From Chloroflexota bacterium (GTDB taxonomy: Bacteria; Chloroflexota; Anaerolineae; B4-G1): DNA of 24,549 bases. The stretch covers positions 1 through 24,549 of the forward strand of contig DSAR01000402.1 of assembly GCA_011046405.1 (NCBI GenBank), written 5' to 3'. Positions 1 to 9,483 of the stretch are shown here, piece by piece; position 1 is the first letter of the stretch, and each line of letters starts with the position of its first letter. Position numbers and translations under genes: made by a program. Below the pieces are notes generated by a model, which worked only from the letters and a program-made list of their open reading frames with translations, was not told where the DNA came from and ran no database searches.

Positions 1-66
1 CCAGAGATGTCGGGTAATGAAGCAATCAAAAGTGTACGGTAGCGAAAAGAGCAAAAGGAACCGTGA

Positions 67-2577
67 CTAAAGCAACTGTTCAATCGTCTCCAGCAAGCTG
101 TTTTGATCAAACGTATTCTTGGTGATGTAAGCATCGGCCCCCACCTCGATCCCCTTTGCCTTGTCCTCCGCAGAGTCCAACGAGGTGACCAGAATGACGG
201 GAACGTCTGCTATCCGTGGATCCTCTCGGATACGCTGAGTAAGCTCAAACCCGTCCAAACGGGGCATGACGACGTCTGAGACAATCAAATCGGGAATTCC
301 ACTCGACGCAATGGCGCCCAACGCCTCTTGGCCATCGGTAGCCAACTCGACGGCATACCCGGCCGCTTCCAGGATATTCTTCTCCAGGGTTCGCGTGGTA
401 ATCGAATCATCAACGACCAGTATGCGAAAACGCCTCTGCGCCTCCACCACGGGTGCCGGTCGCGCCAATGCCGCCAGGACCGAACGCTGGTCTCCCCGCA
501 ACCCCAGTTTGATCAAATCCGCCACGTTGAGAATCAACACAACTTCGCCGCTGCCCATGACTGTCGCCCCGGCAATCCCACCTACGCGAGACAACTGTTT
601 TCCCAAACCTTTGATAACCACCTCCTGTTCACCAGCCAGCGCATCGAGCACAAAAGCCATGCGACGCTCGGCCGCTGCCAGGATGACGACGGGAATTCGC
701 GCCCGGTCGTGAGCCTCTTCGACGGGGGAAAGTCCCAATACGCTGCCCAGCCGCACCAATGCGAGAGGGCGCTTTTTGTAAACGATCGTATCTCGGCCCT
801 CCAGCGGCGCGATATCGTCCGGTTTCACGTACATGATATACTCAATGGCATTATGAGGGATAGCAAACAACTCGCCGAAAGCCCGAACCAAGAGCCCCCG
901 CGAGCTCGTCAACGTCAGGGGAAGGGTGAGGATAAAAGATGTACCTTTGTCGGGAATGCTTTCGACGTCGATGCGGCCATGCAACGCTTCCACGTTACGG
1001 CGTACCACATCCAGTCCAACCCCACGCCCCGAAATATCGGTGATGATGGGACTGGTGGAGACACCGGCGTTGAAGATGACCTCTTTCAGGTCTTCTTCGC
1101 CCAGCGCCGAAGCGTCCAGCCCACCCCGGCGAGCGATAGAATGTCGAATAGCCTCCAAATCCAGGCCACTGCCATCGTCCGCTACGCGAATGACCACATC
1201 TTTGCCTAATTGTTCGGCCTTCAACGTGATCGTACCGGCGCGCGCTTTGCCCAAGGCGAGACGTCTATGGGGAGCCTCCAGACCATGATCCACCGCATTA
1301 CGCAAGAGATGAATGAGGGGGTCCTTGATTTGTTCTAATACTCGCTTGTCCAACTCCGTCTCGCCGCCAACGATCTGCAACACCGCCTCTTTGCCCGATT
1401 CTTGCGCCAGATCCCTCACCATGCGCCCGAAGGTGCTGGTGATAGTCGTCAGTGGCAACATCCGCACCCGCTTGACTTCTTGTTCCAGCTCGTCAATCAC
1501 CAGGGACATATGCATCGCGTCGTTGGCGTATTCTCGAACCAGATCATTGATATACGTGATCAATTCACGCAAGCACTCCTGGCTATCGCTGACGTATCTC
1601 AACAATTGAGCTATATCTTTGCCGACCTTAGTCCCAACGCCTACTTGTTCAACATCCGTTCGAACTTTCCCTTTTTCCCTGGGCCTGTCTTTTCCAGGCG
1701 CCACATCCACCGGCCCCAATCTGTTGATACCAAAAGCGCCCGCCAATTCATAGCGGGCCAGCCGATTATAGGCGCTTCGAGCGGCCAACCATTCCTTCTG
1801 CCAGGCTGCCGCCAATTCTTGCAGGCGACGTATCTGCCCCAAGCGCTGCTCGGCCCGAATTTTCGTGACGAGCAGCTCGCTTAATTGGGCCATCAAGGCA
1901 TCCAGTTTACTTACACTGACGCGGATCGTCTCATCGGCCCCAAATACCGGCCCAGAGGATACCTCCTCAAGCTTTTCCTCCTGCTCATTCTCATTGGCGA
2001 CTTGTGGCGTCGATTCCAGTACCTTGCGCTCTCCGGCCTCACTCGGCAACCCCGACACGTCGGCATCGACCCCTTGATCCGGCGTCTCGACCGACCCGAT
2101 GAACAGTTTCTCTTCATCCCTATCCTCGGGAATCTTGGCGACCGTCTCATGCTCGACTCCGGCTCGCACCTCTGCGTGCGCCTGTTCCAGGTCACTCAGG
2201 GCCTGGAGCGCCTCGACCGGCGGCGTGGTTTCGCCTGCTTCATACGTCTTCTGCACCTTCTGGATAGCATCAACCGTCCTGTAACAAGCGGTGAAAAGCC
2301 TGGTATTGGGAACAATCGCTTCCTTCTGTAAATCGGCCAACACACTCTCCAGAACGTGGGCCAATTGCTCGATCATGGTGACGCCCATCGCGCGGGCGGC
2401 GCCCTTCAGGCTATGCGCGGCACGGAAAACGTCTTCCAGCAGGGTCTTTCGCTGCTCGCCCTCCACTGCATCCTGCTCCAACGCCAACAGCCCCTCGTTC
2501 ATCGTCTGAACGTGTTCCGCCAGCTCCGCACGAAAAGAGCTGATCAATTGCTCCCTGACTTTAACTGCTAGAGACAT
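67..2577 (-). CDS. cheA: CheA-type histidine kinase with C-terminal receiver domain
   Basis: Hybrid chemosensory kinase of 836 aa. It autophosphorylates on an HPt histidine and passes the phosphate to a receiver; cytoplasmic, docked to MCP-CheW arrays. Seen: HPt domain about 8-115 with AAHSLKGAAR, putative phospho-His H55; acidic linker 140-215; extended dimerisation region about 216-375; ATPase with N-box HLLRNAVDHGLE (423-434), DDGSGLD (467-473) and GRGVGLDVV; CheW-like domain about 555-690; REC domain about 716-836 with D722/D723, acceptor D768, T798 and K820. No P2 CheY-binding domain is obvious, as expected if the fused REC is the phosphate acceptor. The start ATG has GGGGAGG 5-7 nt upstream. 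It is the last gene of the MCP series. The CheA-CheY fusion recalls FrzE-like or type IV pilus kinases more than flagellar CheA (inference). The family call is very secure; the output is unknown. Confidence 0.96.
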   Translation of the reverse strand: MSLAVKVREQLISSFRAELAEHVQTMNEGLLALEQDAVEGEQRKTLLEDVFRAAHSLKGAARAMGVTMIEQLAHVLESVLADLQKEAIVPNTRLFTACYRTVDAIQKVQKTYEAGETTPPVEALQALSDLEQAHAEVRAGVEHETVAKIPEDRDEEKLFIGSVETPDQGVDADVSGLPSEAGERKVLESTPQVANENEQEEKLEEVSSGPVFGADETIRVSVSKLDALMAQLSELLVTKIRAEQRLGQIRRLQELAAAWQKEWLAARSAYNRLARYELAGAFGINRLGPVDVAPGKDRPREKGKVRTDVEQVGVGTKVGKDIAQLLRYVSDSQECLRELITYINDLVREYANDAMHMSLVIDELEQEVKRVRMLPLTTITSTFGRMVRDLAQESGKEAVLQIVGGETELDKRVLEQIKDPLIHLLRNAVDHGLEAPHRRLALGKARAGTITLKAEQLGKDVVIRVADDGSGLDLEAIRHSIARRGGLDASALGEEDLKEVIFNAGVSTSPIITDISGRGVGLDVVRRNVEALHGRIDVESIPDKGTSFILTLPLTLTSSRGLLVRAFGELFAIPHNAIEYIMYVKPDDIAPLEGRDTIVYKKRPLALVRLGSVLGLSPVEEAHDRARIPVVILAAAERRMAFVLDALAGEQEVVIKGLGKQLSRVGGIAGATVMGSGEVVLILNVADLIKLGLRGDQRSVLAALARPAPVVEAQRRFRILVVDDSITTRTLEKNILEAAGYAVELATDGQEALGAIASSGIPDLIVSDVVMPRLDGFELTQRIREDPRIADVPVILVTSLDSAEDKAKGIEVGADAYITKNTFDQNSLLETIEQLL

Positions 2578-2661
2578 AAAATCCTCCCCACCCCAACCGG
2601 GACGAGCCAGTATTCACAAGCAATCTCACGAGCATCAAATCCCTGTTCAGTATAGGCCTGA

Positions 2662-5016
2662 TCAATAGATCGACTCAAGCAAATCGTCTGCGAATTGATT
2701 CAACTCGCGCGCGATATTTTCCGCCTGGCGCGTGCTGCTCAACGTCTGCGCCGTGGCCTGATTGATATTCTGCATCGCCAACGCGATCTGCTCCACGCCA
2801 GAGGCCTGCTGCCGACCGCCAGCCACCATCTGCATCGCCGCCTGGGCCGATTCCTCGATCACGCCGGCCAGTTGATCGATCACCTCTTGAGCCTGCCCCA
2901 CCAGATGGACGCCTTCCTCGACCCCCTTCGTCCCTTCCTCTGTCGCCATCACCGTCGCATTAGTCGCTTTCTGGATGTCCGAAAGGATGGCCTTGATCTG
3001 CACCGTCGCCTGTTTCGACTGTTCCGCCAGGTTCCGCACCTCCTGGGCTACCACGGCGAAGCCCTTGCCGTACTCACCAGCCCGCGCCGCTTCCACGCTG
3101 GCATTCAGCGCCAACATGTTCGACTGGGCCGCGATGTTGCTCACCGTGCCCGTGATCTCACCGATCTGTTGCGTCTGCTCCGAAAGCACAAGGATATTCT
3201 CCGCGATTCCCTCTACCTGGTTGCGGATCTTGATCATACTATTGATAGAATTCTCGACGGTCTGCCGCCCAGTCCGCGAGACCTCGACCGTCCGCTGAGA
3301 TGCGTTGGCGACCTCTTGTGCCCGGGCAACCGACTGTTCCGCGATCGTCTTCAACTCATCTACCGTCGTCGTCGTCTGGCTGATGGCAGCCGATTGCTCA
3401 CTGGCGCTGGACGATTGCTGCGTGGTCGATGCCAGAATTTCTGAGGCCGCCGAACTCAACTTCTGCGCCATAGCCTTGATCTCGACGTTGATCTCTTGTA
3501 AATGCGCCACCATCCCGTTCAAGTTTTCCCCCAAAATGACGAGGGGGTCGTCCTGGTGTCCGTATTTCTCCAACGGCAAGCGGGCGGAGAGATCCCCCCG
3601 GGCCACGTCGGCCACGAAGATCATATATTCCGCCACCGTCTCTTCCAGACGCTCTCGTTGTTCCCGCTCGTCTTCCAGCATCTGGCGCAGTCGCCTGGTC
3701 ATATTCTGGATAGCCCTCTGCAACTGTCCAATCTCATTGCGCTGCTGAACGTCGATCTCGCCGCTGAAATCTCCAGCGGCGACTTGTTGGCTAAACTCAG
3801 CCAGGCGTTCGATGGGGCGCACAATCGAGCGGGCCGAAAATGAAGCGATGACGGCCGTGGCGACAGCTGTCAAGGTTCCAAAGCCCAGGAGCAGCCACAA
3901 CAGGTCATTTTTCGCCGTGGCGATGCGCTCGATCTGCTCGTCCAACGTCTGCAACGGCGCAAAAGCGGCCTCCTCCAATTGTTCCACCGTGATGACCCAA
4001 TCGAAACCCTCGAACTCCGGCAGCCCATAAACCTCGCCCGAGGCGGCGAAGGCATACCCGACGCCGACCGGCTCACCGTCCAGATTCCTTCGTCCCATCA
4101 GAGAGCCCCCCTCGCCACTGGGACTTTCGAGTATCTGGTGCACAACGTCCCAATCTCGCGCCTTGAGGTTGCCAGCCTCGCTCATAATCAACGTGGGATC
4201 GTGCTGGCTTGCGGTATCGGCAATCAGATATCCGTCCAGATCGAAAAGGCGAAGCGCGCCGCCCTCTATTTTCCGGACCATTTGATCCAACGCGCCTTGC
4301 AACATAGCGACGTCCAACGTCGCCTTCAAAACACCGCGTCGCCCGGCGCCGTCGTCAATCTGCCAGGCGATGTCCAGCACACATTGGGGGCTGCACACCA
4401 CATCCCCAATATACCGTCCATCCTCCCAGGCGCCCTGCCACCATGCTGTATCGCTCCAAATAAAACGAGAGGGCATGCGATCGTAAGCTACGGTAAACCC
4501 ATGGCTCTCGGTCAAAATGATTTCAGAGAACATCGGATTGCTTTGTGATATATTCTGCAGATAAACCCTCAAATATCGGTCGTCGACCAAAGAGCGAGTC
4601 TCTTGCATCATCTCTTCAACCCGTTCGGCGTCCCTCACAGCCAGTCCAGGCAAATCCTGTTTTCTGGCCTGTAGCTCACCGTTCAGAACTGCCTGGCGTA
4701 TGGCTGGGACCTTGGACCACTCGAGCACGCTATAAATCTGCCCGTACACGCTATCGTCAATCTCATCCATTGCAAATTCAGCCTGGCTCTCCAAAAACAA
4801 GCCGATCGTGTCATAGGCCAGGCTTCGACGAGATCGCTCGATGCCAGTCCGTAGATTCTCGATTGTGCGCGTCAGGGAATAGGCGACGACCGCCGCGACG
4901 ATAGCCAGCGGAATAAGAGCCGCCAAAAGCATCCGCAGCGTCATAGCCATTCCCAACCGGCGCCAGACCCTCTCTTTTAGGCTATCTAAACGGTTATCTA
5001 ATCCAGTCATAATCAT
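2662..5016 (-). CDS. Methyl-accepting chemotaxis protein, Cache-like sensor and HAMP
   Basis: Transmembrane chemoreceptor of 784 aa that would control CheA through CheW. Seen: TM1 about 27-48, large extracytoplasmic region about 50-368 (Cache-like, with WW..AWEDGRYIGDV around 192-206), TM2 about 370-393, HAMP about 394-446, a second HAMP-like segment about 452-510, and the long signalling coiled coil from about 515. The hairpin tip around 640-668 contains EAARAGEYGKGFAVVAQEVR, the conserved kinase-contact signature. The C-terminus (LLESIY) has no NWETF-like CheR/CheB tether. Two starts are possible: ATG at 5016 (GAGGA only 3 nt away) or ATG at 5010 (GAGGA 9 nt away). The stop is 84 nt from cheA, so co-transcription is likely. 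The ligand cannot be told from sequence. The signalling half is almost identical in protein and DNA to the two neighbouring MCPs, whereas the sensor half is unrelated. Confidence 0.95.
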   Translation of the reverse strand: MIMTGLDNRLDSLKERVWRRLGMAMTLRMLLAALIPLAIVAAVVAYSLTRTIENLRTGIERSRRSLAYDTIGLFLESQAEFAMDEIDDSVYGQIYSVLEWSKVPAIRQAVLNGELQARKQDLPGLAVRDAERVEEMMQETRSLVDDRYLRVYLQNISQSNPMFSEIILTESHGFTVAYDRMPSRFIWSDTAWWQGAWEDGRYIGDVVCSPQCVLDIAWQIDDGAGRRGVLKATLDVAMLQGALDQMVRKIEGGALRLFDLDGYLIADTASQHDPTLIMSEAGNLKARDWDVVHQILESPSGEGGSLMGRRNLDGEPVGVGYAFAASGEVYGLPEFEGFDWVITVEQLEEAAFAPLQTLDEQIERIATAKNDLLWLLLGFGTLTAVATAVIASFSARSIVRPIERLAEFSQQVAAGDFSGEIDVQQRNEIGQLQRAIQNMTRRLRQMLEDEREQRERLEETVAEYMIFVADVARGDLSARLPLEKYGHQDDPLVILGENLNGMVAHLQEINVEIKAMAQKLSSAASEILASTTQQSSSASEQSAAISQTTTTVDELKTIAEQSVARAQEVANASQRTVEVSRTGRQTVENSINSMIKIRNQVEGIAENILVLSEQTQQIGEITGTVSNIAAQSNMLALNASVEAARAGEYGKGFAVVAQEVRNLAEQSKQATVQIKAILSDIQKATNATVMATEEGTKGVEEGVHLVGQAQEVIDQLAGVIEESAQAAMQMVAGGRQQASGVEQIALAMQNINQATAQTLSSTRQAENIARELNQFADDLLESIY

Positions 5017-5175
5017 ACGTCCTCAAGGGATTTTTAGTTTGACAATGGCACATTAGCAGATCTCAGACTTCCGATGCCCCACCATCAGGTTGATCCAGTG
5101 GGCAACAGCGGTGGATGAATCGCCAAAATCGCGTGAACAAATGCATCGCACCTTGTGCCTGAGCAGTTACAAAAA

Positions 5176-5181
5176 ATTATA
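5176..5181 (-). promoter_or_regulatory. Possible -10 box upstream of MCP at 2662-5016
   Basis: A perfect TATAAT on the minus strand lies about 160 nt upstream of the MCP start, in the 252-nt gap 5017-5268. No good -35 hexamer sits 16-18 nt further upstream, so this rests on the -10 match alone. If real, it would let this MCP and cheA be transcribed separately from the upstream MCPs. Nothing else recognisable was seen in this gap. Confidence 0.22.
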
Positions 5182-5268
5182 CAACGTTCCCAACGATCAC
5201 AGGGTTACGAGCCAGTTACGATTCCGTTTCAACCCTCCAGCCCTCGCACACGGCACGAAGAGGCATGA

Positions 5269-6939
5269 TCACAATTGATATCGAGCTACAATTTCATTTA
5301 GGTGAGTGGCCAATTCATTCAAGTCCCGGGCCGCTTTTTCCGCTTCCCGCGTGCTGGCCAAGCTCTGCACGGTGGCCTGGTTGATGTTCTGCATCGCCAG
5401 CGCCACCTGTTCCACGCCCGAGGCCTGCTGCCGGCCGCCGGCTACCATCTGCATCGCCGCCTGGGCCGATTCATCGATCACGCCTGCCAATTGCTCGATC
5501 GCCTCACCGGAGCGCGTCGCCAAATCGACACCCTCATCCACGCTCTTGGTCCCCTCCTCCGTCGCCATCACCGTCGCGTTGGTCGCCTTCTGGATGTCGG
5601 ATAGAATGGCCTTGATCTGCGCCGTCGCCTGTTTCGACTGTTCCGCCAGGTTCCGCACCTCCTGAGCCACCACGGCGAAACCCTTGCCGTACTCGCCCGC
5701 CCGCGCCGCCTCCACGCTGGCGTTCAGCGCCAACATGTTCGATTGGGCCGCGATGTCGTTCACCGTGGCGATGATCTCGCCGATCTGCTGCGTCTGCTCC
5801 GACAGCGCCAGGATGTTCTCCGCGATGCCCTCTACCTGGGTCTTGATCGTGATCATGCTCTCGACCGTGTTCTCCACCGATTGCCAACCGGTGCGCGAGA
5901 CGTCCGACGTGCGCTGCGCCGTCTCCACGACCTCTTGCGCTCGTGAGACCGATTGTTCGGCGATGGTCTTCAACTCGTCCACCGTCGTCGTCGTCTGTGA
6001 GATAGCGGCCGATTGCTCGCTGGCGCCAGAGACCTGCTGTTGTGTCGCCGCCAGGATCTCCGAAGCGGCCGAGCTCAAGTCCACTGCAGCCTCTTGCACC
6101 TGCTGGATCATCTGTTGCAAATTCGCCGCCATGTCGTTCAGGGAATGTCCCAGCCGGGTCAGTGGGTCTGTCTCGTCGCCGTCATCGACGCTAAGCCGAT
6201 CCGCCAGGTGACCCTGCGCCACTTCCGTCATATAATCAACGTATTGCTGAACCGTCGACTCCAATCGCTCGCGCAACGCCATCTCGGTCGCCGCGCGCCT
6301 TTCCACCTCCCAGGCTTGCAACTTCGAGTCCAGCAAATAGGTCTCCTGATCGTCCACGGTCTGGCGAAGGAGAACACTCGTGACCACTATGGCCATAGCA
6401 AAGAACAATACGTTGATCACCAACACCACCGTCGAGTCGAGAGCTATCGAGAACCCCCCAGAATCCTGTAAAATATTGACCAGGACAATGACGGCCATCA
6501 TCCCAAGGATACTACCGCCGACCAACCAACGACTCTCGTCGGCCCCCAACGACAGGTAACTCACAATAATAAACAACACGTATCCGACGAGCGTCGACAG
6601 AAATATCTCCGGCACCAAAAGCAGCACAATCAACAACACCAGCAACAAAGCGCTTAACAAGATATACACGCCCAGGATACGCTGCCCCCGTTGATAAAAC
6701 TTTGGATAGGCCCAGGCACTTGCCACCACGCCGCCTAAAATCAAGGCAGCGATTAGGAATTGAGCGTATTCCCGGTTTGTGATCCAGGCGATTAGCGAGA
6801 CAGCACTGGCAACACCCCCGCCCCACAATAGATATTGGGAGATACGAAGCACAAATTGGGCCCGCCGGTCCAGAATCTGGGCCCGGGCTTTATTCCGGTC
6901 TTCGGATGTCATTCTCGTCTCTACGTCCTCTTTAATCAT
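5269..6939 (-). CDS. Chemoreceptor with six-helix membrane sensor module
   Basis: Chemoreceptor of 556 aa from the chosen start. Seen: N-terminal cytoplasmic stretch 1-32; six hydrophobic segments at about 33-52, 59-78, 88-109, 111-131, 137-156 and 168-191, with only short loops; coiled coil; one HAMP-like segment about 222-282; signalling domain from about 285 with EAARAGEYGKGFAVVAQEVR at about 410-429. With no sizeable extracytoplasmic domain, it probably senses a signal in or at the membrane, in the manner of MASE-type integral sensors (inference). The start is ATG at 6939, preceded by GGAGG with 5-nt spacing; earlier in-frame starts up to 6984 lack a comparable RBS. It lies 77 nt after the upstream MCP stop, consistent with one operon. 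The C-terminal YQL matches the upstream MCP, and no CheR-binding pentapeptide is seen. Confidence 0.93.
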   Translation of the reverse strand: MIKEDVETRMTSEDRNKARAQILDRRAQFVLRISQYLLWGGGVASAVSLIAWITNREYAQFLIAALILGGVVASAWAYPKFYQRGQRILGVYILLSALLLVLLIVLLLVPEIFLSTLVGYVLFIIVSYLSLGADESRWLVGGSILGMMAVIVLVNILQDSGGFSIALDSTVVLVINVLFFAMAIVVTSVLLRQTVDDQETYLLDSKLQAWEVERRAATEMALRERLESTVQQYVDYMTEVAQGHLADRLSVDDGDETDPLTRLGHSLNDMAANLQQMIQQVQEAAVDLSSAASEILAATQQQVSGASEQSAAISQTTTTVDELKTIAEQSVSRAQEVVETAQRTSDVSRTGWQSVENTVESMITIKTQVEGIAENILALSEQTQQIGEIIATVNDIAAQSNMLALNASVEAARAGEYGKGFAVVAQEVRNLAEQSKQATAQIKAILSDIQKATNATVMATEEGTKSVDEGVDLATRSGEAIEQLAGVIDESAQAAMQMVAGGRQQASGVEQVALAMQNINQATVQSLASTREAEKAARDLNELATHLNEIVARYQL

Positions 6940-7016
6940 ATCACCCTCCATTGAAATCTCCAAACTCGAGCGAACTGGAAGCAACGAGAGAAGTTGCTTA
7001 GCACTTGCACACTTAT

Positions 7017-9221
7017 TTACAACTGATACTGTTCCACGATGTCCTTCAAGCGACGAGACAAATCGTTCAAATCCCGCGCGGCCTTTTCTGCTTCGCGCGT
7101 GCCCGCCAGGCTTTGCGCCGTGGCCTGGTTGATGTTCTGCATCGCCAGCGCCACCTGTTCCACACCGGCCGCTTGCTGCCGGCCGCCAGCCACCATCTGC
7201 ATCGCCGCCTGGGCCGATTCGTCGATCACGCCGGCCAGTTGCTCGATCGTCTCACCAGCCTGAGCCGCCATGACGACCCCCTCGTCAACCCCCTTGGTCC
7301 CCTCTTCCGTGGCCATCACGGTCGCGTTGGTCGCCCGCTGGATGTCGGAAAGGATGGTCTTCACCTGGGCCGTCGCCTGCTGCGACTGTTCTGCCAGGTT
7401 CCGCACCTCCTGGGCCACCACGGCGAAGCCCTTGCCGTATTCCCCGGCCCGCGCCGCCTCCACGCTGGCGTTCAAGGCGAGCATGTTCGATTGATCCGCG
7501 ATGTCGTTCACCGTGGCGATGATCTCGCCGATCTGCTGTGTCTGCTCCGAAAGCGCCAGGATGTTCTCGGCGATCGACTCGACCCGCGCCTTGATCTCGC
7601 GCATACTGGCGATCGTCTCCTCGACCGTCTCGCTCCCTCTCCGCGATACCTCGACCGTCCGCTGTGACGCACTGGCTACCTCCTGCGCCCGCGAGACTGA
7701 CTGCTCGGCAATGGTCTTCAACTCGTCCACCGTCGTCGTCGTCTGCGAGATAGCGGCCGATTGTTCGCTGGCGCCCGAAGACTGCTGCGTCGTCGCCGCC
7801 AGGATTTCGGACGAGGATGCGCTCAGATCATTCGCCGCCTCTCGAATCTGGCGAATCATCTGTTGCAAACTGACCACCATCTCATTCAAGCTGCGCCCTA
7901 ATACGATCAACGGATCATCTGTCACGGCATAGCCATCGACACTCAAGCGCACACTCAGATTTCCTTGAGCCACCTCTTCCATATACGCCACGTATTCACG
8001 CACAGACCTCTCCAGGTACTCTCGCTGATCCTGCTCACTGCGCAGCATATCGCGCAACTGGAAAACCATCTGATTGAACGCATCGGCCAACACGCCGGTC
8101 TCGTCATGTTGTTGAAGGTCCACGCTGACAGCCAGGTTCCCCTGGGCCACCGACCGGGCTACCTCGGTGATCTGGCTGATGGGTTTGACCACCCGACCCG
8201 AGAGGAACCAGAGCACAGTAATGGCCACCAGGACAGACGCGAAACCGATCCCCACGAACTGCCACTTCATTTGATCTTCGCGCGCTATCACCTGATCCCA
8301 GGGAATCCGGAAACCAACGTACCAGGGACTGACCGCTCGATCAAAGTTGATGGGCAAGATCACGTACAGAAAATCCTCTTGCACGTCGACGTATTCTCCG
8401 CCGTGCTGCAAGACAGAAGGGAGATCCAAATGTTCATAGACACTCTGTACGTGCTTCCCGGCTAAATCCGGCTGTTCTTTTACCCCCAATAGGACCCCCT
8501 TGGGGCTGAACACCATCATCTGCCCGATGCCTTCATAGACTTCGGCGTCGTCGATCCGATCTTGGAAATAGAACAGGTCTAAATCAACTCCCACGACGCC
8601 CAAAAACTGACCGTCATCTAGCAGCGGGACCATAAAAGACGCGACGTGCACTTCGTTTCCCCGTATCGTGTACGTACGAGGTTCGAACACACTGTCCCGC
8701 ATGGTCTTTGCCACGCTCCGGTAATCATCGGCCAACGCCGTCGCTTGCTCTCCATCAGCTGGCGCCAGGTGGACATCCCCCTGCTGATCCTTGACCACAT
8801 AAGCGACGAAACGTCCATCCAGATCTAAAAACTGAGCGTCCAGGTCTGCTCCATCGAAGGCGTTCGATTCCCATATCACATAAGCGCCAGCGAGATGTAA
8901 CTCGTCAACCGCCAGCAGCCCTTCGATCATCGCCACGGCCTCTTCTTGCGACAACTGCCCCATCTGCATCCGAGTTTTCGCCATGATTTGGGCCAACGCG
9001 CGCGTTACATCCAGAGTTTTTTCGAACTGGGCTGAAACGTCAAGCACCTCCGACCAAGCATTTGCCACAACCTGTTCCCGGGCCACTTCTCGCGCCGTAC
9101 CATAGAACGAGCACATAGCATAAAGGATAATGGCTAATGAAACACCAACGACACACAAAGCTGCCCACAAAACGATTTTTACCTGGATAGAGCGTATTTG
9201 AAAACGCTTCAATAAAGACAT
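7017..9221 (-). CDS. Methyl-accepting chemotaxis protein with double-Cache-like sensor
   Basis: Chemoreceptor of 734 aa from the chosen start. Seen: TM1 about 13-36; extracytoplasmic domain about 37-318 with dCache-type features, including an N-terminal long helix, YVIWESNAFDGADL around 114-127, and a membrane-proximal repeat with GVVGVDLDL around 208-216; TM2 about 320-340; HAMP about 341-394; a second HAMP-like segment about 398-460; signalling domain with EAARAGEYGKGFAVVAQEVR at about 588-607. dCache domains commonly bind small molecules such as amino acids, but the ligand here is unknown. The start is ATG at 9221, 5 nt after AAGGAG. ATG 9224 is too close to it, and the longer frame up to 9296 has no clear RBS. 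It follows the 262-nt gap after cheW that contains an inverted repeat. Confidence 0.95.
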   Translation of the reverse strand: MSLLKRFQIRSIQVKIVLWAALCVVGVSLAIILYAMCSFYGTAREVAREQVVANAWSEVLDVSAQFEKTLDVTRALAQIMAKTRMQMGQLSQEEAVAMIEGLLAVDELHLAGAYVIWESNAFDGADLDAQFLDLDGRFVAYVVKDQQGDVHLAPADGEQATALADDYRSVAKTMRDSVFEPRTYTIRGNEVHVASFMVPLLDDGQFLGVVGVDLDLFYFQDRIDDAEVYEGIGQMMVFSPKGVLLGVKEQPDLAGKHVQSVYEHLDLPSVLQHGGEYVDVQEDFLYVILPINFDRAVSPWYVGFRIPWDQVIAREDQMKWQFVGIGFASVLVAITVLWFLSGRVVKPISQITEVARSVAQGNLAVSVDLQQHDETGVLADAFNQMVFQLRDMLRSEQDQREYLERSVREYVAYMEEVAQGNLSVRLSVDGYAVTDDPLIVLGRSLNEMVVSLQQMIRQIREAANDLSASSSEILAATTQQSSGASEQSAAISQTTTTVDELKTIAEQSVSRAQEVASASQRTVEVSRRGSETVEETIASMREIKARVESIAENILALSEQTQQIGEIIATVNDIADQSNMLALNASVEAARAGEYGKGFAVVAQEVRNLAEQSQQATAQVKTILSDIQRATNATVMATEEGTKGVDEGVVMAAQAGETIEQLAGVIDESAQAAMQMVAGGRQQAAGVEQVALAMQNINQATAQSLAGTREAEKAARDLNDLSRRLKDIVEQYQL

Positions 9222-9321
9222 CATAACTCCTTGGAACGAACGAAAGCTCAGCCACGTGAAAGCACAGTTCAATCCCTGGTTGGCTGACAAATTCAACCTT
9301 CAACCAACACCTAAAGTATTT

Positions 9322-9379
9322 GAACACAGATTCACACAGATCTAGTAAAAACAAGATGAATCTGTGTTTATCCGTGTTC
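9322..9379. repeat. Inverted repeat with 20-nt arms between cheW and MCP
   Basis: Left arm 9322-9341 and right arm 9360-9379 are reverse complements at 17 of 20 positions, around an 18-nt loop. The arms carry the motif AACACxGATxxACACAGAT. It lies about midway in the 262-nt gap 9222-9483, between two co-directional genes. The stem could act as a transcription attenuator or terminator, or be a dispersed REP-like palindrome; similar ACACAGAT/ATCTGTGT repeats are common in bacterial intergenic DNA. No strong promoter was recognised in the rest of the gap. Confidence 0.7.
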
Positions 9380-9483
9380 GATTTCGTTAAAAAAGTGTCA
9401 GTCCACCAGGTTCAATTCTCACAAAACGTTATCTCGAACCGTGTTCCCACTTCCGCCTCTATCTCGAAGCATCCGCCGGCCCA

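Noticed and set aside
1..66. Terminator after cheA
   Set aside because: CGGT...ACCG pairing near 40-64 is too short and imperfect, and no T-run follows; the region is also cut by the window edge.
328..1209. Long plus-strand open frame opposite cheA
   Set aside because: It is antisense to a clearly conserved CheA region, has no recognisable domains and a composition expected from reading the complementary strand of a GC-rich gene.
2695..3444. Plus-strand open frame opposite an MCP signalling domain, with counterparts at 5302 and 7005
   Set aside because: Arg/His/Leu-rich translation recurs wherever the MCP domain recurs, so it is a mirror of that conserved DNA and not a gene.
5090..5278. Plus-strand 62-codon frame in the gap between two MCPs
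   Set aside because: No RBS or recognisable feature; it is simply an open frame in a non-coding gap.
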